NCBI RefSeq assembly: GCF_900060185.1
Contig: NZ_FIZY01000001.1
Span: 248,001-312,000, forward strand
Direction of reading: 5' to 3'
Length of the DNA stretch: 64,000 bases
Source: Grimontia marina
GTDB lineage: Bacteria; Pseudomonadota; Gammaproteobacteria; Enterobacterales; Vibrionaceae
The position numbers and the translations under genes are program-made. Under the pieces are notes generated by a model. That model was not told the DNA's origin. It did no database searches and was given only the letters and a program-made list of their open reading frames with translations. Shown here piece by piece: positions 27,151 to 36,481 of this stretch. Numbering within the stretch: position 1 is the first letter of the stretch; the number at the start of each line of letters is the position of its first letter.

Positions 27151-28128
27151 ATGCGTAAGGGATTAATTGGGATCCTCATTGGGGCTGCGTTATCTTTGTC
27201 TGCGTCAGCATTGGCTGAAAAGCAGAGTTTTGACAGCTACGTTGAAGGTCTGAAAAAAGAGAGTGTGGAAAAGGGCTACGATACCGCACTGATTGGAAAA
27301 GCATTCAGTAATCTAACTTATCGCGAGCGTGCGGTTAAAGCAGATCGAAATCAGCCAGAGAAACGTTTAACACTGGATGAGTATATTCCGAGCGCAGTTC
27401 CAGATTGGAAAGTTGCCCAGGCTCGTAAGCTTTACGATGAGCATTACGATGATTTGAAACGCATCGGTGAAATATACGGCGTTCAACCCCGCTTCTTAGT
27501 CGCCTTGTGGGGTGTTGAAAGTAACTTTGGTAAATTCACGGGTAATTATAATGTTATTGAAGCGCTATCAACGATGGCCTACGATGGCCGACGCGAGGCT
27601 TTTTTCCGCAATGAAGTTTTCTCAGCGTTAACAATATTGCAGGAAGGTCACATTGACATTGATAAGATGAAAGGGTCTTGGGCTGGAGCCATGGGTCAGT
27701 GCCAGTTCATGCCAAGTTCTTTTATCTCCTTCGCTGCAGATGGGAATAATGATGGTAAAAAAGATATCTGGAATTCTAAGCCAGATGTGTTTGCTTCATC
27801 AGCAAACTACTTAAAAAATGCCGGATGGGATGATGAATATACTTGGGGACGCCAAGTTATCGTTCCTAAAAACCTCGATAAAGGTTTGTCAGGTTTAAGT
27901 CAGGAGAAAGCAAAAACTTTGGCTGAATGGCAAGCACTTGGCGTACGCCGTTTGAATAATGCTTCGTTACCAGATGTCGATTTAAAAGCTTGGTTAATTC
28001 AGCCTGATGATGAATATGGTCGTAGCTATTTGGTCTATGGTAATTATCAAAGCTTGATGAAGTGGAATCGTTCTCACTACTTTGCGCTAGCAGTAAGCCA
28101 CTTGGCTGATCGTATTAAATTTGGCTGA
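27151..28128 (+). CDS. lytic murein transglycosylase (MltB/Slt family 3)
   Basis: The protein cleaves peptidoglycan glycan strands to anhydromuramyl products. It has a signal peptide (KGLIGILIGAALSLSASALA) with no lipobox Cys, so it should be soluble in the periplasm. The catalytic Glu lies in LWGVESNFGKFTGNYNVIEALSTMAYDGRR, and the family motif GSWAGAMGQCQFMPSSF follows. Length is 325 residues. AAGGAG supports the start. It follows ycgL by 9 bases and ends at a terminator. Confidence 0.93.
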   Translation: MRKGLIGILIGAALSLSASALAEKQSFDSYVEGLKKESVEKGYDTALIGKAFSNLTYRERAVKADRNQPEKRLTLDEYIPSAVPDWKVAQARKLYDEHYDDLKRIGEIYGVQPRFLVALWGVESNFGKFTGNYNVIEALSTMAYDGRREAFFRNEVFSALTILQEGHIDIDKMKGSWAGAMGQCQFMPSSFISFAADGNNDGKKDIWNSKPDVFASSANYLKNAGWDDEYTWGRQVIVPKNLDKGLSGLSQEKAKTLAEWQALGVRRLNNASLPDVDLKAWLIQPDDEYGRSYLVYGNYQSLMKWNRSHYFALAVSHLADRIKFG

Positions 28129-28144
28129 GAAGTGTACTAAAAAG

Positions 28145-28171
28145 AAAGCGCGTGTTTAACGCGCTTTTTTG
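28145..28171 (+). terminator. terminator after the transglycosylase gene
   Basis: AAAGCGCG, loop TGTTTAA, CGCGCTTTTTT. Confidence 0.9.
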
Positions 28172-28224
28172 TATGCCGCAGTTGTGCTTTGTGCTTAGAA
28201 GCGTACAGATTTGTCAACAGTCAT

Positions 28225-28250
28225 AAAAAAGGAGCAATTTGCTCCTTTTT
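28225..28250 (-). terminator. terminator after hns
   Basis: On the minus strand AAAAAGGAGC, AAATT, GCTCCTTTTTT. It lies 40 bases past the hns stop. Confidence 0.85.
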
Positions 28251-28289
28251 CAATAGTATTTTTCTATCTTCGTATCTGACGTTACCCGA

Positions 28290-28688
28290 TTAGATCAGGA
28301 AGTCTTCTACTTTACCGCCAGCATCAATTGCATCTTTGATTACTTTTGGTGTGCGACCCTGACCAGTCCATGTTTTCTCTGAACCATCTACATCTATATA
28401 TTTGTACTTCGCTGGGCGCGCTGCACGCTTAGATTTAGGCTTAGTACCGCCAAGTGTTGCCAAAAGTTCTTCTGGATCAATACCATCTTTGATAAGCATT
28501 TCGCGGTATTTCTCAAGCTTCTCAACACGCTCTTTTTCAGCTTCACGCGCTTCAGCTTCAGCCTCCTCACGCTCGCTAACGACTGCTTGTAGTTTTTCCA
28601 GAGCTTCTTGTAGTTGTTCCAGAGTAAGTTCACGCGCAACGGCACGAAGGCTGCGCAGGTTTAACAATACTTTTAGTGCATCAGACAT
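28290..28688 (-). CDS. hns: nucleoid protein H-NS
   Basis: H-NS silences AT-rich and transferred DNA. The 132 residues have an N-terminal coiled-coil oligomerisation region ([23 protein letters not shown]), an acidic/basic linker, and the C-terminal DNA-binding domain with the core [27 protein letters not shown]. The hook motif TWTGQGRTP is intact. It is a single gene with its own terminator. Confidence 0.97.
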   Translation of the reverse strand: MSDALKVLLNLRSLRAVARELTLEQLQEALEKLQAVVSEREEAEAEAREAEKERVEKLEKYREMLIKDGIDPEELLATLGGTKPKSKRAARPAKYKYIDVDGSEKTWTGQGRTPKVIKDAIDAGGKVEDFLI

Positions 28689-29108
28689 TATGCCAGTCCT
28701 ATTCTCTCGTTATGTAATAATTTATTGCTTCACTAAGAATAGCAAGAATAAATAATTCTTTGCAATATTTAACAAATAAACTTCGTGCATATTAGATATG
28801 TATTTTAATTAAAGTGCAAATCTAATATTAAGCCTCCCATTGACTTGATAGGAAATCCCTTCTTTTTCGGTAGGCTGTACAATAAACACGTCATACTTGT
28901 GAGAGTTTATGTGCGGAGAGAATAACGAAATTGTGAAATGTGGCTAGTTTGTAACCATCTTGAGCTTAGTGTGTAAAAATTATTATCTTTGTATTGCAAA
29001 TAGACCATTGTCACATAAAATACGCTAGCTTTATGCTCAAACGGGCTTACTTTATGTGTATATATCGGTGCGAAAACCGTTGATCGTATAAAGTTGTTTG
29101 AGTTTGAT
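28689..29108. other. AT-rich noncoding stretch between hns and the riboswitch
   Basis: These 420 bases are AT-rich and hold the hns promoter region on one side and the promoter of the riboswitch transcript on the other. I see no gene, terminator or clear operator here. Confidence 0.6.
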
Positions 29109-29287
29109 ACACGTAGAGGTGCGCGGTTTATCATTAGTTTGTCTTAGGGTGATGCCAGTGAGGACAAATGAAAGGAGATAGCGCCGAAGCAGAATGTCAT
29201 TTATCAGGGACTCTGCTGGGGTTGTGACCGAAAAGGCACAACACTGCCATAGTAATGGGATTTAACTATGGAGCGCTACTGTAGTGT
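29109..29287 (+). ncRNA. lysine riboswitch (LYS element, L box)
   Basis: The conserved lysine-aptamer elements occur in order: GAGGTGCGC near 29116, AAAGGAGATAGCGCCGAAGC near 29171-29190, GCTGGGG near 29214, ACTGCCATAG near 29242 and CTATGGAGCGCTAC near 29266. The basal stem P1 pairs ACAC..TAG at 29109-29116 with CTA..GTGT at 29277-29287. Long helper stems pair GTTGTG with CACAAC. All peripheral arms are present, so the aptamer looks complete and functional. It precedes an NhaC-family transporter gene. Confidence 0.95.
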
Positions 29288-29343
29288 TTAATGATGTGTA
29301 TAACCGTTGTCTTCGTTTAGTCTGGTTTTCCATTTCTGCAGTA

Positions 29344-29375
29344 GATCTCCAACCGAATAGGTTGATACAGAGATC
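29344..29375 (+). promoter_or_regulatory. ribosome-site sequestering hairpin of the lysine riboswitch
   Basis: GATCTC (29344-29349) pairs with GAGATC (29370-29375), directly ahead of the start codon, and AACC (29351-29354) pairs with GGTT (29360-29363) inside. The purine-rich ribosome site CAGAGA is locked in this stem. This suggests translational control: lysine binding would favour this closed form. Confidence 0.6.
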
Positions 29376-30956
29376 ATGAATTTAGTCGATTTTTCTTCTT
29401 CTTCTCTTTCTTTGCTTCCCGCCGTGTTGGCGTTGGGACTCGCGGTTGTGACCCGTCGCGTCTTATTGTCTCTTGGATTGGGTATCTTTTCCGGCGCATT
29501 GTTTCTCAATGATTTTTCTGCCATCGGCACTGCTTCTTATCTCGGCAACCTGATTAAGGGGTTGTTTGTTTCTGATGGCAGTATTAACTCGTGGAATATG
29601 AGTATCGTTGCCTTTCTCCTGTTGTTGGGCGCAATTACTGCGTTGTTGACACTTTCCGGTGGTACTCGTGCGTTTGCAGAGTGGGCGCAGAGTCGGGTGA
29701 AAAGTAAACGCGGCGCGAAACTGTTGGCAGCTTTCCTTGGCGTATTCATCTTTGTGGACGATTATTTCAACAGTCTGGCTGTGGGTGCAATCAGTCGCCC
29801 AGTCACTGACCGTTTCCACGTATCCCGAGCAAAACTGGCTTATATCCTCGATTCAACTGCGGCGCCAATGTGTGTCATTATGCCCGCTTCAAGTTGGGGG
29901 GCTTACATCATCACTGTGATTGGCGGCATTCTGGTCAGCCATGGCGTGACAGAATACAGTCCGCTCAGCGCATTTGCACATATGATCCCAATGAACTTCT
30001 ATGCTGTGTTTGCACTTTTGATGGTGTTCGCTGTCGCATGGTTCCAGATGGATGTGGGTCCAATGCGCCGCTTTGAATATCAGGCATCAACTGGGAGCCG
30101 TTTAGGTGATGAAGAAAGCGGCCATGAACCGATTGATGATGAGTTTGGTATTGAAGAAAGCGAAAAAGGTCGAGTGTCTGATCTGGTTGTGCCGATTATC
30201 GTCCTTATCGTGGCGACCATGTCTTGGATGGTTTACTCAGGTGCACAGTCGCTGGAATCAGACGGTAAAGCTTTCTCTGTACTGGGTGCGTTTGAGAACA
30301 CAGATGTAGGCATGTCGCTGCTATACGGTGGTGCGATGGGCTTGCTGTCTGCGTTGATCACTGTGGCTAAACAAGGTCTGGCAGCCTCTGATATTGTTCG
30401 TACCACTTGGATTGGTGCGAAATCTATGTTCGGTGCCATCCTGATCCTTTTCTTTGCTTGGTCAATCGGCGGTGTTATTGGTGACATGGCCACCGGTAAA
30501 TTCCTCTCGACCCTGATCCAGGGCAATCTGCCAACGCAACTGTTGCCAGTGCTGCTGTTCCTTTTGTCAGCGGCAATGGCGTTTTCAACAGGTACATCTT
30601 GGGGGACGTTCGGTATCATGCTACCAATCGCGGGTGACCTTGCAGGGGCAACAGATATCGCGCTGATGCTGCCTATGTTGTCAGCCGTTCTGGCGGGTGC
30701 GGTATTTGGTGACCACTGTTCTCCGATTTCAGATACCACTATTCTGTCTTCTACCGGCGCGCGCTGTGGCCACATCGACCACGTAGCGACTCAGTTACCT
30801 TACGCTTTGGCTGGTGCACTGATTGCAGCTGTGTCTTATTTGGTGCTGGGTTTCACGGATTCACTGAGCATTTCCCTGCTGGCAGGTATGTGTGTATTCG
30901 TCTTGGTATGTACGGTGTTTGGTTGGATGTCACGTCGACCAGGCAAGCTGGCATAA
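29376..30956 (+). CDS. lysW: NhaC-family transporter, probable lysine transporter (LysW type)
   Basis: The 526-residue protein has about 11-12 membrane helices and the NhaC-superfamily signatures IFVDDYFNSLAVGAI, AFSTGTSWGTFGIMLP and GDHCSPISDTTILSSTGA. By homology alone it would be called a Na+/H+ antiporter. The complete lysine riboswitch in front makes lysine the likely substrate; comparative work on LYS elements named such NhaC-type genes lysW. The function is inferred from regulation, not from residues in the protein. A terminator follows. Confidence 0.82.
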   Translation: MNLVDFSSSSLSLLPAVLALGLAVVTRRVLLSLGLGIFSGALFLNDFSAIGTASYLGNLIKGLFVSDGSINSWNMSIVAFLLLLGAITALLTLSGGTRAFAEWAQSRVKSKRGAKLLAAFLGVFIFVDDYFNSLAVGAISRPVTDRFHVSRAKLAYILDSTAAPMCVIMPASSWGAYIITVIGGILVSHGVTEYSPLSAFAHMIPMNFYAVFALLMVFAVAWFQMDVGPMRRFEYQASTGSRLGDEESGHEPIDDEFGIEESEKGRVSDLVVPIIVLIVATMSWMVYSGAQSLESDGKAFSVLGAFENTDVGMSLLYGGAMGLLSALITVAKQGLAASDIVRTTWIGAKSMFGAILILFFAWSIGGVIGDMATGKFLSTLIQGNLPTQLLPVLLFLLSAAMAFSTGTSWGTFGIMLPIAGDLAGATDIALMLPMLSAVLAGAVFGDHCSPISDTTILSSTGARCGHIDHVATQLPYALAGALIAAVSYLVLGFTDSLSISLLAGMCVFVLVCTVFGWMSRRPGKLA

Positions 30957-30965
30957 ACTACTCTC

Positions 30966-30993
30966 TGAGCCTCCGATTTCGGGGGCTTTTTTC
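30966..30993 (+). terminator. terminator after the lysine transporter gene
   Basis: AGCCTCCG, loop ATTT, CGGGGGCT (one wobble), then TTTTT. Confidence 0.9.
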
Positions 30994-31071
30994 TTGTAAC
31001 GCGCTTTGCGCCGCTTTTACCGTTCTCCATTTTTCGGTAGCATTCGTCAGTCTTAATTTCGGGAGAATTCC

Positions 31072-31650
31072 ATGGCCCAGCTGTACTTCTATTACTCTGC
31101 GATGAACGCAGGTAAATCCACCACACTTTTGCAGTCCTCGTTCAACTATCAGGAACGCGGTATGAACCCGCTGATTTTTACGGCTGCAATCGATGACCGT
31201 TACGGTGTGGGTAAAGTCAGCTCTCGAATCGGTCTTCAGGCGGAAGCGCAACTCTACACGCCGAAAGACGATATCTACGCGACGGTTTGCGATATTAACG
31301 CCAACAACAAGGTCGATTGTCTGCTGATTGATGAGTGTCAGTTCCTGACCGAAGAGCAGGTATATCAAATCACGGAAGTAGTAGATAAATTGCGTATTCC
31401 TGTGCTTTGTTATGGCCTGCGTACCGACTTCCGTGGTGAGCTGTTTGAAGGGGCGAAATACCTGTTGGCATGGGCAGACAAGTTGGTTGAGTTAAAGACC
31501 ATTTGTCATTGTGGCCGTAAAGCGAATATGGTGATCCGCACTGACGCAGAAGGCAATGCCATTGCAGATGGTGATCAAGTGGTCATCGGTGGCAACGACA
31601 AATATGTGTCGGTGTGCCGGGTGCACTATAAAGAGGCGCTGGGTAAGTAA
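31072..31650 (+). CDS. tdk: thymidine kinase
   Basis: Type II thymidine kinase phosphorylates thymidine with ATP in the salvage pathway. The P-loop is [12 protein letters not shown] (about residues 9-20), the DECQF motif ([11 protein letters not shown]) is the Walker B/lasso base, and the zinc site has CHCGRKA plus CRVHY at the end. The length is 192 residues. GGGAG 7 bases upstream supports the ATG. Confidence 0.97.
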   Translation: MAQLYFYYSAMNAGKSTTLLQSSFNYQERGMNPLIFTAAIDDRYGVGKVSSRIGLQAEAQLYTPKDDIYATVCDINANNKVDCLLIDECQFLTEEQVYQITEVVDKLRIPVLCYGLRTDFRGELFEGAKYLLAWADKLVELKTICHCGRKANMVIRTDAEGNAIADGDQVVIGGNDKYVSVCRVHYKEALGK

Positions 31651-31682
31651 TCTGGACATCTACAAACCAGAGTTGAATAAAG

Positions 31683-31709
31683 AATGCCGCTGAATTCAGC
31701 GGCATTTTT
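31683..31709. terminator. terminator between tdk and mobB-moeA
   Basis: A perfect 24-bp palindrome with arms AATGCCGCTGAA/TTCAGCGGCATT followed by TTTG. It can end tdk, and may also serve the convergent mob genes. Confidence 0.85.
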
Positions 31710-31724
31710 GTTGGGGGGGTGAGT

Positions 31725-33491
31725 TTAGAACCTTGAAGCGAGAGGAATAATATTAACGCGATCACCCACTTCTGCGCTTTCTACTTCCGGCGACACCTCA
31801 ATCAGGCAATTCGCTTCATGCATCGAACGTAAAATGCCTGAGCCTTGAGAACCTGTTGAACGCACTTCAATCTGGCCATTGGCGCTGATGGAATAAACAC
31901 CGCGGGTATACTCTGCGCGGCCAAGTCGGGATCGAATTTTCTCTTGGGTTAATGCAGAGAAACATTGGGGCTCCCAGTGAATATCCCCCTGCATTTTACG
32001 AATGGCTGGTTCTACAAACTGAAGGAAGGTCACCATAACGGCTACCGGATTACCAGGTAAGCCAAAGAAAGGTGTGTTACCTAACTTGCCAAAGGCGAGA
32101 GGTCTACCAGGACGCATATTTACACGCCAGAAGTTAATGTCACCCAAGGCATCCAGCACGTTCTTGATATAGTCCGCATCACCGACTGATACTCCACCAG
32201 AAGAAATCACCAAATCGGCTTTTTCCATTGCCGTGGTCAGTGTGTTTGTCAGTGCTTCCTCACTGTCTTCGATAATGCCCAAATCAAGAATTCGGCATCC
32301 GAGGTTTTCCAACATGCTGCGAACCGTAAAACGATTGGCATCATAGATGCAGCTTTCTTTAGCAGGAGCTCCGGGTGCCTGCACTTCATCACCGGTTGAA
32401 AACAGGGCAACGGTGAGAGGCTTGTAACACTTGGCTTGATTGAAACCCAGTGATGCCATCATACCCACTGAGGCGGCATTAAGGCGGGTGCCTGCGTTAA
32501 ATACCGCAGCACCTTTTTTAAGATCTTCGCCTGCCTGACGTACATTTTGTCCTGGACGGATGGCACCTTTTCGGGTGTCGAACATCACCAAATCGCCGTC
32601 CATCGCTGTTTGCTCTCGCATCACGACAGTGTCAGCGCCTTCGGGAACAGGCGCGCCTGTCATGATGCGGACACACTCGCCTTTTTGCAGTGGTATGCCA
32701 AGACCATGGCCTGCATAAATTTCGCCTACGATTTGATAGCTGTCGCGCTCTAAATCATCACTGCGAATCGCGAAACCGTCCATGGCCGAGTTGGTGCTCG
32801 AAGGCACATTGACCGGTGCGATAACATCTTCTGACAAAACCCGTCCAGATAAAGACTCCAGTGGGAGAAATTCGCTGGAGGCTGGCTCATCAATGGCTGC
32901 TAAAATCTTTTCCCTTCCAGCATCTACAGAGAGCATCGTGGGGGATAAGGAATCACAGGTGGCTGTCTGTGCTTTGTGGCCTTCCATCCAGCGCAGGATA
33001 AAACCGCAAATTGCCGGTACATCATTGATGTCGAGTGCTGGTAAATCCGAATCAGGGTTACTGTCGCAGGCAATGGCAATAATGTTCTTGTCTTCTTTGT
33101 ACAGCCATTGCTTTGCGAGTTCGTCGCGGCGAAGTTCGATTTTCGGGAAGCTCTCGTGCTTAAAGCCTTCAACCAGAACAAGATCGGCGAGGTTTTGGTC
33201 AAGGCGGCCGAGCAGTTGGTTGAGGGAATATTCTTCTTCCGGTGTTTCTGTCATCAAAGCATTGCGATAGCGCGAGCTGATTAGCATTTGGGATGCGCCT
33301 GCTTTTCTGAGGCGATAACTGTCTTTACCCGGCTTATCGACGTCAAACTCATGGTGTGCATGCTTCACCATCGCAATTCGCACACCTGATTCCACCAACT
33401 GCGGAATGAGTTTTTCAAGCAAGGTGGTTTTACCTGTACCACTGAAGGCCGCAAACCCAAGTACAGGTAAGGAACAGTTGGAGAGACTCAT
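31725..33491 (-). CDS. moeA: MobB-MoeA fusion, molybdenum cofactor synthesis
   Basis: Two proteins are joined in 588 residues. Residues 1 to about 175 are MobB, a GTP-binding adaptor for MGD synthesis (P-loop FSGTGKTTL, MVKHAHHEFDVDKPGKDS). Residues from about 190 to the end are MoeA, which inserts molybdate (or tungstate) into adenylylated molybdopterin (NSAMDGFAI, MTGAPVPEGADTVV, LFSTGDEV, SSGGVSVGDADY, GLPGNPVAVMVTF). No stop or frameshift separates the halves, so it is a true fusion. The start overlaps the mobA stop by 4 bases. Confidence 0.94.
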   Translation of the reverse strand: MSLSNCSLPVLGFAAFSGTGKTTLLEKLIPQLVESGVRIAMVKHAHHEFDVDKPGKDSYRLRKAGASQMLISSRYRNALMTETPEEEYSLNQLLGRLDQNLADLVLVEGFKHESFPKIELRRDELAKQWLYKEDKNIIAIACDSNPDSDLPALDINDVPAICGFILRWMEGHKAQTATCDSLSPTMLSVDAGREKILAAIDEPASSEFLPLESLSGRVLSEDVIAPVNVPSSTNSAMDGFAIRSDDLERDSYQIVGEIYAGHGLGIPLQKGECVRIMTGAPVPEGADTVVMREQTAMDGDLVMFDTRKGAIRPGQNVRQAGEDLKKGAAVFNAGTRLNAASVGMMASLGFNQAKCYKPLTVALFSTGDEVQAPGAPAKESCIYDANRFTVRSMLENLGCRILDLGIIEDSEEALTNTLTTAMEKADLVISSGGVSVGDADYIKNVLDALGDINFWRVNMRPGRPLAFGKLGNTPFFGLPGNPVAVMVTFLQFVEPAIRKMQGDIHWEPQCFSALTQEKIRSRLGRAEYTRGVYSISANGQIEVRSTGSQGSGILRSMHEANCLIEVSPEVESAEVGDRVNIIPLASRF

Positions 33492-34072
33492 GAAAGCGCC
33501 CCGAATTTTTCCAGCTCGTCAGGTGTATTCAGATTAATGAAGGCATCATGCTCATCACTGAAATCAACGAACTCTGTCTTACAAATGTCGTAGAGCAGAA
33601 CGATTTTGCGGTCACCGTTATTGAGGAAGTTTTCTAATCGCTCAAACACACTGCGTTTGTACATAGTCACCACTGGCTGGACGGACTCGCCATCATGGGC
33701 GACCACAATTTCGGTATCATCAGAGATAGTTTGATACATCTTTTCCAGCAGGTTATGAGGCAGGTTAGGGCAGTCACAAGGTACGAAACCGTACCACTCA
33801 CTGTCCAATTGCGCCATCGCGGCATGAATACCGCCTAAGGGCCCGGGGAAGCCTTCGAAGACATCACTGAAAACCTGCCCATATTTTGCGTAGGTTTCCT
33901 GATTACGGTTAGCGTTGACCGCAACATTCGCACCTTGTTCGCTTAGGCGGTCATTAACATAATCGATGAGGGGTTTGTTATTCAGGCTTACAAGGCCCTT
34001 GTCTTTTCCCCCCATGCGGCGGGCTTGTCCGCCGGCAAGAATGACCCACGTGGTTTCAGGAAGCGGCTGCAT
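33488..34072 (-). CDS. mobA: molybdopterin guanylyltransferase
   Basis: MobA attaches GMP to molybdopterin to give the MGD cofactor needed by DMSO-reductase-family enzymes such as the formate dehydrogenase encoded nearby. The nucleotide-binding start is VILAGGQARRMGGKDKGL, and the second motif is GPLGGIHAAM with FVPCDCPNLP. The length is 194 residues. It overlaps the ABC ATPase gene by 17 bases upstream and the fusion gene downstream, placing cofactor synthesis in the tup operon. Confidence 0.95.
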   Translation of the reverse strand: MQPLPETTWVILAGGQARRMGGKDKGLVSLNNKPLIDYVNDRLSEQGANVAVNANRNQETYAKYGQVFSDVFEGFPGPLGGIHAAMAQLDSEWYGFVPCDCPNLPHNLLEKMYQTISDDTEIVVAHDGESVQPVVTMYKRSVFERLENFLNNGDRKIVLLYDICKTEFVDFSDEHDAFINLNTPDELEKFGALS

Positions 34073-34757
34073 GGTTATCCTCGTTGATTAAGTTGAGTTT
34101 TGGCTTATGGATCAGTCGCTGGTTCTCGATCAACCAGTTCTGATTGCAGCAAGCGGTTAGCGAATTTGAATGATGGCTGGTGATCACTAAGCTTGAGCCA
34201 CGATCTAGCAGATCTTCGACCATGACCTTCTGCGCTTCGATAGCATCAGGGTCAAGGTTGGCACATGACTCATCCATCAAAAGAATAGAAGGGTTAAGTG
34301 CCCAAGCACGAGCCATAGCGACTTTTTGTTTTTCTCCGCCGGAAAGCAGAGAGATATGCTCTCGGCTGAGGCTTTCAAGCCCAATCATTCGTAAGGCTTG
34401 CATTGTAAGCTGGCGACAGGTTCTTTGACAGAAATGCTTACCTTTCAGGCCGTAAGCGACGTTATCTGCCACTGTCCCGTCAAAAAGGTAAGCGGCCTGA
34501 TGCATGTAGATGACACCACTTTGTCCGGCAAACCCTGCCAAACGTTGCATCAAAGAAGGACGTCTGAGATTCAGGCCGCCGCTGGTGGGTTTTTGGATAC
34601 CTGCTAGCACTTTGAGCAAGGAGGTTTTCCCGATGCCATTTTGCCCGGTGAGGTAGATAGCATCGCCGGGAGTGATTTTCAGTGATGGGATGTGAAACAG
34701 AAGTCGGTGCTTATATTTCACCGACAAGTCGCAGGCTTCCAAAATTATCTGACTCAT
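34056..34757 (-). CDS. tupC: tungstate-type ABC transporter, ATP-binding protein
   Basis: The 233 residues contain Walker A GQNGIGKTS, the ABC signature LSGGEKQK, Walker B ILLMDES (Ser after Glu) and the switch His in TSHHSNS. The family is assigned through its operon partners TupB and TupA, because ATPases of oxyanion importers are hard to tell apart. It would power uptake of tungstate. It follows tupB by 8 bases. Confidence 0.85.
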   Translation of the reverse strand: MSQIILEACDLSVKYKHRLLFHIPSLKITPGDAIYLTGQNGIGKTSLLKVLAGIQKPTSGGLNLRRPSLMQRLAGFAGQSGVIYMHQAAYLFDGTVADNVAYGLKGKHFCQRTCRQLTMQALRMIGLESLSREHISLLSGGEKQKVAMARAWALNPSILLMDESCANLDPDAIEAQKVMVEDLLDRGSSLVITSHHSNSLTACCNQNWLIENQRLIHKPKLNLINEDNHAAAS

Positions 34758-34765
34758 CCTTGCCC

Positions 34766-35467
34766 CTAACTCGTTCTCAGGTGACCGTTGCCACGCGCAT
34801 AACTAATGAAGAAGTTCATCGTGAGCGCGAGGATCAATAAAACCATGCCCAACGCAACGCCTTGGGCGAATGCCCCTTTAGACGTTTCCAACGCAATGGC
34901 GGTTGGGATGTTTCGCGTATAATTCAAAATATTGCCGCCAACCATCATGGAGCAGCCGACTTCTGTGATGATGCGACTGAAAGCAGTGATGATCGCGGCT
35001 AATAATGGGAATCGGATTTCCCACATCAGTGTCAGCATGGCGCGGGGGATCGAAGCGCCCAGTGTATAGGCTGTTTCCCAAGCACGACGGTCGCTGTTCT
35101 GAAAGGCTGCATGCATCATGGCAATCAAGATCGGCATGGCGATCAAAATCTGTCCCAGGATCATCGCCTTTTGAGTGAATAGCATTTTCCAGTCGCCCAT
35201 GGGGCCGGCCCGGGAAAGCAACATATAAAGCAATAGTCCGATGACGACGGTGGGGACGGATTGAAGGGTGTTAACCAGTGACAACACTATCCATTTGCCG
35301 GGGATATCCCAATAAGCGAGAGCAAAGCTGATCAAAAGAGCTGGCAAAATCACCAACCCAATTGCAAACAGTGACACTGAAAACGATACTCCGACAATGC
35401 CCCATAGTGTTGTATCGCCGCTAAACAGCAAGGTAGCGGCCTGTCGGGTTGTTTCCAGCATATCCAT
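34766..35467 (-). CDS. tupB: tungstate-type ABC transporter, permease
   Basis: The protein has 233 residues with about five or six membrane helices and the binding-protein-dependent permease loop around EAA (RAWETAYTLGASIPRAMLTLMWEIRFPL). Sequence and length match TupB rather than the molybdate permease ModB. Its start ATG overlaps the tupA stop by one base. Confidence 0.87.
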   Translation of the reverse strand: MDMLETTRQAATLLFSGDTTLWGIVGVSFSVSLFAIGLVILPALLISFALAYWDIPGKWIVLSLVNTLQSVPTVVIGLLLYMLLSRAGPMGDWKMLFTQKAMILGQILIAMPILIAMMHAAFQNSDRRAWETAYTLGASIPRAMLTLMWEIRFPLLAAIITAFSRIITEVGCSMMVGGNILNYTRNIPTAIALETSKGAFAQGVALGMVLLILALTMNFFISYARGNGHLRTS

Positions 35468-36276
35468 CAGCCCGCGTCCGCCACAAACAGTTGCTGACCA
35501 TTCACTTTAAAATCGTTGATCATCGCTTGTGCTTTTGGGTTGATAAGCCAATCACTGAAGACTTTTGCACCTTCATAGTTCATGTTTGGGTAGCGACCTG
35601 GGTTAATCAAAATCACTTGGTAAGGGTTGAACAGACGCTTGTCGCCTTCCACCAACACTTCCAAATCCAATTTACTCTGATACGCCAACCAAGTACCTCT
35701 GTCAGTCAGCGTGTAACCTTGCATTTCGTTTGCCATAGTAAGAGTTGGCCCCATACCCTGACCAACAGCTTTGTAGGCGCCAAACTCTGGTCGTTGGCCG
35801 GCTGCTTCCCAAAGGAGTAATTCCTTTTTGTTGGTGCCTGAGTCGTCACCGCGTGAAATGAAGTCTGCATTGGCTGCTGCCACTTTTTTCAGCGCTTCGG
35901 TAACATCATTGTTCTCTTTCACATTGGCAGGATCAGTTTTCGGCCCCACTAGAACAAAGTCGTTGTACATCAGGCCTCTTGGAAGTACCCCAAAGCCATT
36001 TCCCACGAACCTGGCTTCTGCATTTGGCGCATGTGTCATCACCAAATCTACGTCTCCATTTTCACCCATTTTGAGTGCTTTACCTGTGCCTGCTGCAAGG
36101 ATCTGTACTTCATACCCGGTGTCTTTCTTGAATTCGGGCAACAGATAATCTAACAAACCTGAGTGGTAGGTACTGGTCGTGGTTGCCAGCCTAATAAGCT
36201 CCGCGGCATTTGCCGTTACGGAAACGGTTAATAATGTGATAAGCGCAAAAAATTTATGGTTTTTATTGAATTTCAT
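35467..36276 (-). CDS. tupA: tungstate-binding periplasmic protein
   Basis: TupA binds oxyanion in the periplasm. A signal peptide (NHKFFALITLLTVSVTANA) is followed by the TupA motif RLATTTSTYHSGLLDYLLP, where the TTTS residues contact tungstate in characterised family members, and by SRGDDSGTNKKE and ANEMQGYTLTDRGT. The assignment to tungstate over molybdate rests on this motif; selectivity was not testable. It is the first gene of tupABC-mobA-mobB/moeA and lies about 62 bases downstream of a predicted sigma54 start site. Confidence 0.9.
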   Translation of the reverse strand: MKFNKNHKFFALITLLTVSVTANAAELIRLATTTSTYHSGLLDYLLPEFKKDTGYEVQILAAGTGKALKMGENGDVDLVMTHAPNAEARFVGNGFGVLPRGLMYNDFVLVGPKTDPANVKENNDVTEALKKVAAANADFISRGDDSGTNKKELLLWEAAGQRPEFGAYKAVGQGMGPTLTMANEMQGYTLTDRGTWLAYQSKLDLEVLVEGDKRLFNPYQVILINPGRYPNMNYEGAKVFSDWLINPKAQAMINDFKVNGQQLFVADAG

Positions 36277-36348
36277 TCTGTCTTCCTGACATTTGATTGC
36301 TTTTTTGTTATGTAGGTTTCGCTTAACCTGCTTGGGTATATTGGATAA

Positions 36349-36364
36349 AGCAACAAAAATGCCA
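36349..36364 (-). promoter_or_regulatory. sigma54 promoter of the tup-mob operon
   Basis: Read on the minus strand it is TGGCATTTTTGTTGCT. It has TGGC at -24, TTGC at -12 and exactly ten bases between GG and GC, matching the sigma54 consensus TGGCACG-N4-TTGCW at 9 of the defined positions. The predicted start is near 36338, 62 bases before tupA. Confidence 0.8.
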
Positions 36365-36481
36365 AAAATTTCTCATAGGTACTTAGTAGTATAAATAATT
36401 GAAAATTAAATAGGTTTGTCACAGTTTTTCGATCTAATGACCGACTTTATATGCATAATCCATTTAAGGCTTTGTTGGACT

